Part shown: piece by piece, positions 26,923 through 34,153 of the stretch
Layout: each line of letters starts with the position of its first letter
How positions within the stretch are numbered: the stretch's first letter is position 1
Assembly: GCA_021740385.1 (NCBI GenBank)
Contig: JAIOZY010000031.1
Span: 1-58,142, forward strand
Length of the DNA stretch: 58,142 nt
Source of the DNA: Prolixibacteraceae bacterium
Lineage (GTDB): Bacteria; Bacteroidota; Bacteroidia; Bacteroidales; Prolixibacteraceae
Direction of reading: 5' to 3'
Program-made: the position numbers and the translations under genes
The notes under the pieces: model-generated
Databases searched by the model: none
The model's input: only the letters and a program-made list of their open reading frames with translations
What the model was told of the DNA's origin: nothing

Positions 26923-27003
26923 GTGTCATTCCGATCCCGATGCATATCGGGAGAGGAATCTGTCCGCATTCACGAAGATACTTCACTTCGTTCAGTATGA
27001 CAC
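26923..27003. repeat. GTGTCAT-bounded dispersed repeat, copy 1
   Basis: An 81-bp element bounded by GTGTCAT and its complement ATGACAC, containing an inner palindrome (ATCCCGATGCATATCGGGA). A related 83-bp copy lies at 28619-28701. It looks like a small non-autonomous intergenic repeat. Confidence 0.65.
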
Positions 27004-27131
27004 CTTTTTCAACAATCGTTTTATCCTGCCCCAAAATACGGGTCAGGTTCCTGTGACAAATACAAAGCTAAAGTATAAAAATATTGCGAAGTGCGGTAAT
27101 TTTCAGGGTATGAATTGCATGAAAAGATTAA

Positions 27132-27304
27132 GCCACGAATGCACGAATGAAATATAAAACCACCTTGCGGTGTTTGATGGCCACGAATGCACGAATGAGA
27201 ATGTATAACCTTGCGGTGGTTTTTGGTCCACAGATGTACACGGATAAACACAGATGTATCACCTAACGGTGATTTTTTAATCCACAGATAGACACGGATT
27301 AGAG
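27132..27304. repeat. Cluster of CCACGAATGCACGAATG and CCACAGATGTACACGGAT repeats
   Basis: Two copies of GCCACGAATGCACGAATGA (27132-27150, 27180-27198) are followed by GTCCACAGATG...CACAGATG (27226-27256) and a decayed third form (27281-27304), separated by small CACCTTGCGGTG-type palindromes. The 31-bp stretch at 27226-27256 is identical to 28195-28225. An open frame on the minus strand (27021-27401) only translates these repeats. Confidence 0.75.
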
Positions 27305-27330
27305 CATTTTGTTTATTTCGCGATTTATAA

Positions 27331-27382
27331 CTAATGCACCGGACAATTCCCCTTCCCGCCAGTTGGCGGAGGCAGGGGTGGG
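27331..27382. repeat. CCGCCAGTTGGCGG palindromic repeat, copy 1
   Basis: A 52-bp unit beginning CTAATGCACCG and ending CAGGGGTGGG, with the CCGCCAGTTGGCGG palindrome in the middle. The copy at 28257-28307 agrees at all but a few positions. Confidence 0.7.
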
Positions 27383-27435
27383 TTTTAATTGTTTCAGACA
27401 CTTCATCCTTTTAGGATTTTGATTATCTAATTTCG

Positions 27436-27485
27436 ACAACACAGGGTTGCACCCTGTGCTAAAACGTATAAGGGTTTTGCCCTCC
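27436..27485. repeat. CACAGGGTTGCACCCTGTG repeat, diverged copy
   Basis: Palindrome CACAGGGTTGCACCCTGTG followed by a second small hairpin (AAGGGTTTTGCCCT). It is a diverged relative of the unit at 28445-28490. A reversed form of the first palindrome lies at 28335-28354. Confidence 0.65.
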
Positions 27486-27556
27486 AGTATTTGGAATCAT
27501 ATCACGAATAAGCATCACCTTGCGGTGATATTAATCCACATATGGTTAGGTAAAAA

Positions 27557-27904
27557 CTACTCTGGTGAATCGCTATTAAATAAATGGCCTGAAATATGGT
27601 TGTTTGTAATGTGTTTTATCAGGTACCTGTTTTTATTTTTATTGAACAAAATATACCAGGATGTTTGTTTGCTGGATTGATAGGTAATGTAAAATAACTC
27701 GTTTCCGAATTTATTAAAATAATGGGGAGCTTTTTTGTGTGGACTGTGGTGAATATTGTTGACAATATAATCAACCATTCGGTCAATATAGTCAATGGCT
27801 GAATCAACAAATCCGAAGTAGTCATTTTTATATAAAGAATAGGATAACTGATCAAGGTGGGCCAATACCGGAGAATAGAATGCTATTTCTATTTTTTGTT
27901 CCAT
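27557..27904 (-). CDS. Putative RelE/ParE-like toxin of a toxin-antitoxin pair
   Basis: A 115-aa protein with the compact alpha/beta pattern and C-terminal block of Bacteroidota RelE/ParE-like toxins: FYSPVLAHLDQLSYSLY at the start, a helical pair (about 30-60), then GNELFYITYQ, TSWYILFNKNKNRYLIKHI and TNNHISGHLF. Such toxins usually act as ribonucleases on translating ribosomes or as gyrase poisons; which applies here cannot be seen. It overlaps the end of the upstream small gene by 16 nt, the order being antitoxin then toxin. The pair sits alone in a repeat-rich island, a usual setting for mobile TA modules. The toxin call rests on pattern recognition without a database match. Confidence 0.6.
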   Translation of the reverse strand: MEQKIEIAFYSPVLAHLDQLSYSLYKNDYFGFVDSAIDYIDRMVDYIVNNIHHSPHKKAPHYFNKFGNELFYITYQSSKQTSWYILFNKNKNRYLIKHITNNHISGHLFNSDSPE

Positions 27905-28110
27905 TTTCTTATGCGCGAATGCATGTCTTTCTTGAATTGTTCAGGAGTTAAACTGTTTTGCCATTCTTCTTCAAATTGCCAGTCGTTTTTTATGTTTAGC
28001 TTTTGTAAAAAAGGTTCAATCTCTTTTCCATGCTCTTTAAGATCAATCCGAACAAAACGTTTTAATCCATTTTTATCTTTTTCAAATTGTATTCCTGATA
28101 CTTGTGACAT
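27889..28110 (-). CDS. Putative antitoxin partner
   Basis: A 73-aa protein: MSQVSGIQFEKDKNG at the start, then KRFVRIDLKEHGKEIEPFLQ and a Lys/Arg-rich helical tail. This layout (short beta-strand region then helix) matches small Bacteroidota antitoxins that precede RelE-like toxins. The beta-strand part (IQFEKD...RFVRIDL) may dimerise or bind DNA; the C-terminal half would wrap the toxin. Its end overlaps the toxin start by 16 nt, so the two should be translationally coupled. A TAATTTTG box lies 17 nt upstream. No separate DNA-binding motif is obvious. Confidence 0.6.
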   Translation of the reverse strand: MSQVSGIQFEKDKNGLKRFVRIDLKEHGKEIEPFLQKLNIKNDWQFEEEWQNSLTPEQFKKDMHSRIRKWNKK

Positions 28111-28126
28111 GTTTATGCTTTTCAGG

Positions 28127-28134
28127 CAAAATTA
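28127..28134 (-). promoter_or_regulatory. Possible -7 box for the toxin-antitoxin pair
   Basis: TAATTTTG on the minus strand fits TAnnTTTG and lies 17 nt before the antitoxin ATG. The short leader would suit an autoregulated TA promoter. No clear -33 element. Confidence 0.35.
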
Positions 28135-28194
28135 CTAATATTTTTCTGAAAAAGAATTCAGAAATGGGAATGGGTCATCTCGGGGTGGTTTTTT

Positions 28195-28225
28195 GTCCAC
28201 AGATGTACACGGATAAACACAGATG
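28195..28225. repeat. 31-bp exact repeat, second copy
   Basis: This stretch, starting GTCCACAGATG and ending AACACAGATG, is identical over 31 bp to 27226-27256. The toxin-antitoxin pair lies between the two direct copies. Confidence 0.85.
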
Positions 28226-28256
28226 AAGATGCAGTTGGTATTATGGTGGCTGATCG

Positions 28257-28307
28257 CTAATGCACCGACCAATTCCCCTCCCGCCAGTTGGCGGATGCAG
28301 GGGTGGG
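28257..28307. repeat. CCGCCAGTTGGCGG palindromic repeat, copy 2
   Basis: A 51-bp near-copy of 27331-27382 in the same orientation, including the same flanks (CTAATGCACCG and CAGGGGTGGG). Confidence 0.7.
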
Positions 28308-28461
28308 CTTTTCCGAAGGAAATACACGTAACAGCACAGGGTGCAACCCTGTGTATTGAGGCAATTGATGTTATGATAAAGGCTGAAAGCCTGTTACGTA
28401 ATCATGTGTCATCCCTTCAGGATTTTGTTTGCCGGATTTTAACAACACAGGGTTGCACCCT

Positions 28462-28577
28462 GTGCTAATACGCATAAGGGCTTTGCCCTTTTCTAAAATG
28501 GAAAAGATGCACAATTTTGGAATTTTATCTCTGCGGCTCTCCATGTTATCTCCGGGGCTCTCTGTGTAACAAAAAAC
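28462..28577. repeat. 116-bp direct repeat, copy 1
   Basis: The first 65 bp (28462-28526) are identical to 28836-28900 and the remaining 51 bp differ at only a few positions, so the 116-bp unit is recently duplicated. It contains the hairpin AAGGGCTTTGCCCTT. In this copy it is preceded by the CACAGGGTTGCACCCTGTG palindrome (28446-28464), which the second copy lacks. Confidence 0.85.
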
Positions 28578-28618
28578 AAAAGAGGCTGAAATCTTTCGAA
28601 AACAGCCTCCTGTTATTA

Positions 28619-28701
28619 GTGTCATCTCGATCCCGATGTGTCGGGAGAGAGATCTCTACGTATTCGGTGAGATTCCTCCTCGTACCTCGTCGGAATGACA
28701 C
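28619..28701. repeat. GTGTCAT-bounded dispersed repeat, copy 2
   Basis: An 83-bp element with terminal GTGTCAT/ATGACAC and inner palindrome TCCCGATGTGTCGGGA, related to 26923-27003. It lies between the two copies of the 116-bp repeat. Confidence 0.65.
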
Positions 28702-28835
28702 GCTCTTTACAACATTCACCTTATTATGCCCAAAATTTTTGGATAAGGGCTTCCAATGGTATCCTGTTGCTTTTCATCGGTACTATTCAATGTTAATTTT
28801 CCTGGTTTCCTGTTCGCCTTCAAACTCAATTACCA

Positions 28836-28951
28836 GTGCTAATACGCATAAGGGCTTTGCCCTTTTCTAAAATGGAAAAGATGCACAATTTTGGAATTTT
28901 CTCTCTGCGGCTCTCTGTGCCTTCTCCGGGGTTCTCTGTGTAACAAAAAAC
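28836..28951. repeat. 116-bp direct repeat, copy 2
   Basis: Second copy of the unit at 28462-28577, same orientation; identical over its first 65 bp. The 258 bp between copies contain a GTGTCAT element and no supported gene. Confidence 0.85.
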
Positions 28952-28962
28952 TATACACCCCA

Positions 28963-28992
28963 AAACAAAAAACCCGGAATTGCTCCCGGGTT
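28963..28992 (-). terminator. Intrinsic terminator of the EF-G-like gene
   Basis: AACCCGG (28971-28977) and CCGGGTT (28986-28992) form a 7-bp stem with an 8-nt loop. On the minus strand the stem is followed by TTTTTTGTTTT. It lies about 180 nt past the stop of the EF-G-like gene and is its likely end. Confidence 0.75.
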
Positions 28993-29115
28993 TCTTCTTT
29001 ATTGGTTTCGTTTAAAAAAACGATAAGATTGGTTCAAATTATATACTAAAAACACTCGGTGTTTTAAATTCAACGAAACATTAAACTAAACGACTAATAA
29101 TGCATTCCCATGGTT

Positions 29116-29166
29116 CCACTTCCGCCTACTGGCGGAGGTTACCTGCCTGCCGGCGAGGCAGGGGGG
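29116..29166. repeat. Palindromic repeat pair near the EF-G-like stop
   Basis: TTCCGCCTACTGGCGGA followed by CCTGCCTGCCGGCGAGGCAGG: two GC-rich palindromes related to the CCGCCAGTTGGCGG family found at 10386, 27356 and 28279. Confidence 0.6.
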
Positions 29167-29169
29167 AGG

Positions 29170-31326
29170 CTAATCTTCGTTTTGTTCGGCTTCGTAAGCT
29201 TTCAGCAATTCATCCTGAACATCAGACGGCACTTTTTCGTAGGCATCGAAAGTAAGGGTGAACCAACCGCGGCCGCCGGTAAGTGAGCTGAGCGAGGTTG
29301 AATATTTGTTCATCTCTTTCAGCGGTACTTTGGCCGAGATTTTTTCATACCCTTTTTCGCTGCCCATGCCCATGATGATGGCACGGCGCCCCTGGAGGTC
29401 GCTCATCACATCGCCCATACGGTCGCTGGGTGTGAACACCTCGAGGTTGTAAACCGGTTCGAGAATTTTTGGTGCAGCCTTTTTAAAAGCCTGGCTAAAG
29501 GCGTTACGGCCGGCCAGTTTAAATGAAATTTCGTTTGAGTCGACCGGGTGCATTTTACCGTCGTAAATGCAAACGCGGATGTCGCGGGCATACGAACCGG
29601 TAAGCGGGCCTTCTTCCATTTTTTCCATAATTCCTTTCAGGATAGCCGGGTGGAAGCGGGCATCGATTGAACCGCCAACAATGCAGTTGCAGAATACCAG
29701 TTTCCCGCCCCATTGCAACGGTACCTCGTCTTTCCCACGCAGGTTAACCACCCATTCTTTCCCGTCAATCTTGAAATTTTTCGGGTCGGGCATGCCTTCT
29801 TCAAAGGGTTCAATAATCATGTGTACCTCACCAAACTGTCCGGCACCGCCCGATTGTTTTTTATGGCGGTAATCGCTTTGTGCAGCCTTGGTAATGGTTT
29901 CGCGGTAAGGTATTCTCGGGTTAATAAACTCGATCTCAATTTTGTATTCGTTGTCGAAGAACCATTTGATCACGTTCAGGTGGTATTCGCTTTGTGCATC
30001 AACAATTAACTGGCGAAGTTCTTTCGAAAAGTTAACCGTGAACGAGGGGTCTTCATCGCGCAGACGGTGCAGTGCTTCACCTACTTTTTCGTCATCGGCT
30101 TCATTTACCGCTTTAACAGCAATTGAAATGAGCGGATTTGGGAACTTAATGGGCTCAAATTTCAGGTCGGCTTCTTTCAGGGTAAGGGTATGGTTCACCT
30201 TGGTTTCTTTCAGCTTAACCGTTGCCCCGAGGTCACCGGCATGCATTTCGGTTAACTTGTTGCGGGTTTTTCCTGCCACGGCAAAAAGCTGCGACAAACG
30301 TTCCTTGCTTTGTCGGGTTGAATTGATGAGGTCGAGCCCCTCGGTGATTTTTCCCGACATCACTTTAAAATAGGTTATTTCGCCAATATGGGATTCAATA
30401 CCGGTTTTGAACACGAACAGGGCTGCCGGACCCGAAGCGTCGGTCTTAATTTCTTTACCGCTCACTTCTTCGCGCGGTTCAACTTCGGCCGGGTTGGGAA
30501 GGACGTTTTTAATGAATTCCATCAGGCGGCGTATTCCCATGTCTTTTTTTGCCGAGCTGCAAAAAACAGGGAACAGGCTGAGGTCTTTCATGCCCAGTTT
30601 AATTCCCTGGCGCATTTCATCTTCGGTTAGCGAACCTTTTTCGAAGTAAAGTTCCATTAAGGCTTCATCGTTTTCGGCAGCTTTTTCAACCAGCTGATTG
30701 TGATAATCTTCGGCTTTGTCTTTTTCCGAATCGGGAATGTCAAGTATCTCAGGGCTGCCACCGTCTTTGTCCCACTGGTACATTTTCATTTTCAGCACAT
30801 CAATAACCTGGTTAAACCCGGTTCCGGGATTTACGGGGTACTGAACAACGGTTATGCTGTGGCCGTATTTTGTAACAGCTTCATCAATAACGGAATCGAA
30901 ATTAACGTTTTCGTGGTCGAGGCCGTTGGCAACAATCATTGCCGGTTTTTTTAATGAACTGGCAATGCGCATTGCACTTTCGGTGCCGGCTCCAATGCCA
31001 TCGGCCGTGTTCAATACACAAACGGCCGTATCGACAACATTAAGTGAAGAAGTAACAGCGCCGGTGAAAGCTTTCATTCCCGGTGTATCGATAATGTTGA
31101 TTTTTGTGTCTTCGAATTCAGTATAGAGGAGGGTTGCAAAGATGGAGTTTCCGTAATCCTGTTCGATGGGTGTGTAGTCGGAGGCTGTGTTTTTGTGGTC
31201 AACGTCACCACGGCGGTTCAGAATACCACCCTCGAGGAGCATCGATTCCGCGAGGGTGGTTTTCCCAGCCCCGGCATTTCCGATCAATGCTATGTTTCGA
31301 ATTTGTTCTGTTTTGTAAGCTTTCAT
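29170..31326 (-). CDS. EF-G-like translational GTPase with altered G motifs
   Basis: A 718-aa protein with the five-domain layout of elongation factor G: GTPase domain (1-270), domain II (about 300-390), III (405-480), IV (485-605) and V (610-700). Unlike housekeeping EF-G it has P-loop GNAGAGKT (16-23) rather than AHVDAGKT, no RGITI switch I motif (DYGNSIF instead), DTPGM at 80-84 where EF-G has DTPGH with the catalytic His, and NGLD at 134-137 in place of NKxD. It therefore belongs to the EF-G-like (FusA2-type) group, whose role is poorly defined; translocation, ribosome rescue or a paralogous regulatory role are all possible. It stands alone, followed by a terminator at 28963-28992. Confidence 0.88.
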   Translation of the reverse strand: MKAYKTEQIRNIALIGNAGAGKTTLAESMLLEGGILNRRGDVDHKNTASDYTPIEQDYGNSIFATLLYTEFEDTKINIIDTPGMKAFTGAVTSSLNVVDTAVCVLNTADGIGAGTESAMRIASSLKKPAMIVANGLDHENVNFDSVIDEAVTKYGHSITVVQYPVNPGTGFNQVIDVLKMKMYQWDKDGGSPEILDIPDSEKDKAEDYHNQLVEKAAENDEALMELYFEKGSLTEDEMRQGIKLGMKDLSLFPVFCSSAKKDMGIRRLMEFIKNVLPNPAEVEPREEVSGKEIKTDASGPAALFVFKTGIESHIGEITYFKVMSGKITEGLDLINSTRQSKERLSQLFAVAGKTRNKLTEMHAGDLGATVKLKETKVNHTLTLKEADLKFEPIKFPNPLISIAVKAVNEADDEKVGEALHRLRDEDPSFTVNFSKELRQLIVDAQSEYHLNVIKWFFDNEYKIEIEFINPRIPYRETITKAAQSDYRHKKQSGGAGQFGEVHMIIEPFEEGMPDPKNFKIDGKEWVVNLRGKDEVPLQWGGKLVFCNCIVGGSIDARFHPAILKGIMEKMEEGPLTGSYARDIRVCIYDGKMHPVDSNEISFKLAGRNAFSQAFKKAAPKILEPVYNLEVFTPSDRMGDVMSDLQGRRAIIMGMGSEKGYEKISAKVPLKEMNKYSTSLSSLTGGRGWFTLTFDAYEKVPSDVQDELLKAYEAEQNED

Positions 31327-31553
31327 ACTTTATGTATTTTTTTGGTTTTACTTGCTCATTTTTAAAGAAAGACCCCAAAAATAATAATAATTTGGTAACA
31401 ATCAAGTAAAGTCTAACGAATAAAAGCTATACGGGTGCTATATTGTTTAAGGGTTTGATAAACAGCAATTGAGGCATCTTTTTGTGACTGAATCCCGCAC
31501 CCCGCGAGGGTTGTATTTTTAACAAAATTTATACTTTAAAAAGTAAAGGCAAT

Positions 31554-31580
31554 AACCCGAAATTATTTCCGGGTTTTATT
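31554..31580 (+). terminator. Possible plus-strand terminator
   Basis: AACCCG (31554-31559) and CGGGTT (31570-31575) form a 6-bp stem with a 10-nt loop followed by TTATTATTT. No annotated plus-strand gene precedes it. Confidence 0.35.
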
Positions 31581-31619
31581 ATTTAACGATTAAGTGTAAA
31601 TTTAGGGGCGGTTCTTTTT

Positions 31620-31688
31620 ATGAAAAGGAATTTTTTTTTGTTGAATGAGGGGATGATTGACTACGCGGGAGAAAAACGGAAGCAATAG
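31620..31688 (+). CDS. Possible 22-aa peptide upstream of the peptide exporter
   Basis: A 22-codon frame beginning ATGAAAAGG and ending TAG, 72 nt before the exporter gene. The product starts MKRNFFLLNEG and has a basic C-terminus. It lacks the double-glycine leader junction expected of a C39-processed substrate and is short enough to be chance. I list it only because of its position. Confidence 0.15.
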   Translation: MKRNFFLLNEGMIDYAGEKRKQ

Positions 31689-31760
31689 GAAGCAATAGAA
31701 TATATTTAAGAATATTTTGATTAGAATTATTCGGTAAAACAGGAAAACCCGATTTGATAT

Positions 31761-33950
31761 ATGGCGAAATTTCCACATTATTACCAGTTGGATGCCATGG
31801 ATTGCGGCCCCACATGTTTGCGCATGGTTGCGGCATACCACGGAAAAACATACAGCTTGCAAACCCTTCGCAACAAAAGCTCCATTACACGAGAGGGTGT
31901 TTCTTTACTCGGGATAAGCGATGCTGCCAATGCCATCGGTTTACGTAATGTAGGTGTGCGCATCCCGTTTCATAAACTGGCAAAAGAGGCACCACTGCCC
32001 TGTATTGTGCACTGGTACCAAAGCCATTTCGTGGTTGTTTATAAGATTAAGCGGGGAAAAGTATGGGTGGCCGATCCGGCGAAAGGACTGGTAACTTATA
32101 CCATTGAAGAGTTCCTGCACGGTTGGATTAGAGGAAGGTCAGAAGGTGAGGATGTAGGCTTGTGCATGCTGCTTGAACCCACGCCCGAATTTTATGCCCA
32201 CGAAGATGAAAAACCCGATCGCAGCTCATTCCGCTTGTTGTTTTCATACGTTAAGCCATACCGGAGTTATATAACCCAGCTTGTTTTGGGCGTTTTATTG
32301 GGAAGCCTGTTTTTACTCATATTTCCTTTCCTTACACAGGCCGTAGTCGATATCGGGATCAACAACAACGACATGGGCTTTATTACCCTGGTGCTTGTAG
32401 CCCAGCTGATCCTCTTTGTGAGCATCACTTCGGTTGAGGTGATCCGGAGCTGGATTTTGTTGCACCTCAGTACGCGCATTAACATCTCGCTCATTTCCGA
32501 TTTTTTGCTGAAACTGATGAAACTTCCCCTCGGATTTTTCAACACCAAACTGATTGGTGACCTGCTTCAACGCATTGGCGACCATGAACGCATTGAGCGT
32601 TTCCTGACCACTTCGACCCTGAATATTCTTTTTTCTGTTTTTAACGTGCTGGTATTTAGTATTGTGCTCGTAATTTATTCCTGGCAAATTTTTATGGTTT
32701 TCCTTGTTGGTACCTTGTTGTACCTCGGCTGGATACAGTTGTTTATGAAAAGGCGGCGTAAACTCGATTTCCAGCATTTTGAACAATACAGCCGTAACCA
32801 GAGCAAATTAATTGAACTGATCAGCGGAATACAGGACATTAAACTGAACAATTGCGAAACCCAAAAGCGATGGGAGTGGGAAAGCATTCAGGCACGCTTG
32901 TTTCGGGTCGATATAAAAAGCCTTACACTTGGCCAGATGCAGGACCAGGGCGCCGGGTTCATTATGCGCTTAGTGAGCATCCTTACTACCTTCCTTGCGG
33001 CAAAATACGTGATTGGCGGTGAGGTAACCCTTGGTGCCATGATGGCCATAACCTATATTATTGGCCAGTTGAACGGGCCCATTGAGCAGATGCTCGATTT
33101 TTTCCAGACGGCACAAGATGCCAAGATCAGCCTCGAACGTTTGGGCGAGATTCATGAGGAGGATGATGAAGAGAAACCGGGCGAAGTGAAAGTTCAGGAT
33201 TTACCGGCCGACCATACCATCACGATTAACAACCTGTCGTTCCAGTACGAAGGGCCACGATCGCCGTTTGTGCTGAAAAAGGTGAACCTTGAAATACCTC
33301 ACGGCAAAACAACGGCCATTGTTGGTGTAAGCGGAAGCGGTAAAACCACCCTGATGAAACTTTTGCTGGGTTTCTTCGAGCCGGTTGAAGGTAATATCAG
33401 TATTGGAAATACAAAACTGAAAAATATTTCGGGGAAAGTGTGGCGCGGGAAATGCGGCGTTGTGCTTCAGGATGGGTATCTCTTTTCCGATTCCATAGCA
33501 GGGAACATTGCTGTTGGTGATGAAAACATTGATAAGGATAAGCTTTTGCAATCGGCCGGACTGGCATGCATTAACGATTTTGTTGAATCGCTGCCTCTCG
33601 GGTACAACACCAAAATCGGGCAGGACGGGCTTGGATTGAGCCAGGGGCAAATGCAACGGCTGCTTATTGCCCGCGCCATTTACAAGCAACCCGATTACCT
33701 GTTTTTCGACGAGGCTACCAATGCCCTCGATGCCGTGAACGAACGGAAGGTGATTGAAAACATCAATACCTTTGCCAAAGGCCGTACCGCGGTGATTATT
33801 GCACACCGTCTGAGCACGGTAAAAAATGCCGACCAGATTGTTGTACTCGATAAAGGAGAAATTGTTGAACACGGAACACACAGCGAACTGATTAAAATGA
33901 AAGGCGTATATTATCATCTGGTGAAGGAACAGTTGGAGTTGGGGGGATAA
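31761..33950 (+). CDS. Peptidase C39-containing ABC transporter (peptide/bacteriocin exporter)
   Basis: A 729-aa inner-membrane exporter that cuts a leader peptide and exports the cargo. The N-terminal C39 cysteine peptidase (1-135) has oxyanion Gln9, catalytic Cys15 (DCGPTCL), His89 (SHFVVV) and Asp105 (VADPAKG). An ABC transmembrane domain follows (about 155-460, six spans). The ATPase domain has Walker A GVSGSGKTT (about 521), signature LSQGQMQRL (about 625), Walker B YLFFDEAT and switch His in AHRLST. All catalytic residues are present, so it should be functional. A HlyD-type adaptor gene follows after a 203-nt gap. No gene for a GG-leader peptide or maturation enzyme is seen nearby. Confidence 0.93.
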   Translation: MAKFPHYYQLDAMDCGPTCLRMVAAYHGKTYSLQTLRNKSSITREGVSLLGISDAANAIGLRNVGVRIPFHKLAKEAPLPCIVHWYQSHFVVVYKIKRGKVWVADPAKGLVTYTIEEFLHGWIRGRSEGEDVGLCMLLEPTPEFYAHEDEKPDRSSFRLLFSYVKPYRSYITQLVLGVLLGSLFLLIFPFLTQAVVDIGINNNDMGFITLVLVAQLILFVSITSVEVIRSWILLHLSTRINISLISDFLLKLMKLPLGFFNTKLIGDLLQRIGDHERIERFLTTSTLNILFSVFNVLVFSIVLVIYSWQIFMVFLVGTLLYLGWIQLFMKRRRKLDFQHFEQYSRNQSKLIELISGIQDIKLNNCETQKRWEWESIQARLFRVDIKSLTLGQMQDQGAGFIMRLVSILTTFLAAKYVIGGEVTLGAMMAITYIIGQLNGPIEQMLDFFQTAQDAKISLERLGEIHEEDDEEKPGEVKVQDLPADHTITINNLSFQYEGPRSPFVLKKVNLEIPHGKTTAIVGVSGSGKTTLMKLLLGFFEPVEGNISIGNTKLKNISGKVWRGKCGVVLQDGYLFSDSIAGNIAVGDENIDKDKLLQSAGLACINDFVESLPLGYNTKIGQDGLGLSQGQMQRLLIARAIYKQPDYLFFDEATNALDAVNERKVIENINTFAKGRTAVIIAHRLSTVKNADQIVVLDKGEIVEHGTHSELIKMKGVYYHLVKEQLELGG

Positions 33951-33970
33951 TCTGAAAGCCTCATCCCTAA

Positions 33971-34125
33971 CCCTTCTCCCAAGGAGAAGGGTAAAGGATA
34001 GTGCATATATTGTAGTTTGTTTTTTGGAGTAGGTTTAGGCTCTGAAGTATCGGGGCGGATTTTGGAATTTGCTTTGCCCGCCGTAGCCCCGAATTGTCGG
34101 GGCGAAGGAGGGGGATTTGGAATTT
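33971..34125. repeat. Palindromic repeats between exporter and adaptor genes
   Basis: A perfect 9-bp hairpin CCCTTCTCC...GGAGAAGGG (33971-33991), then GC-rich inverted segments around 34065-34110 (GCCCCGAATTGTCGGGGC). They resemble the dispersed palindromes elsewhere in the window. The hairpin could also weaken read-through between the two transporter genes. Confidence 0.5.
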
Positions 34126-34153
34126 TTGATTTGGAATTTGAGATTTACACAGG

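Larger units (their letters stand above)
31327..31760. other. Gap before the C39 ABC transporter, one possible peptide ORF
   Basis: Divergent gap between the EF-G-like and ABC transporter genes. It contains a plus-strand hairpin at 31554-31575 and a 22-codon plus-strand frame at 31620-31688 (MKRNFFLLNEGMIDYAG...). The direct repeat GGAAGCAATA occurs twice at 31678-31697. A minus-strand open frame at 31602-31862 overlaps the transporter start and is not supported. Confidence 0.4.

Noticed and set aside
27021-27401. Minus-strand 126-aa open frame with repeated IRVHLW-like words
   Set aside because: It translates the CCACGAATG/CCACAGATG repeats; there is no independent protein signal.
26923-28951. 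CRISPR array in the repeat island
   Set aside because: Repeats differ in sequence, length and spacing, and no regular repeat-spacer pattern or cas genes are present.
31602-31862. Minus-strand 86-aa open frame before the ABC transporter
   Set aside because: It overlaps the start of the C39 domain, which is unambiguous, and has no recognisable features.
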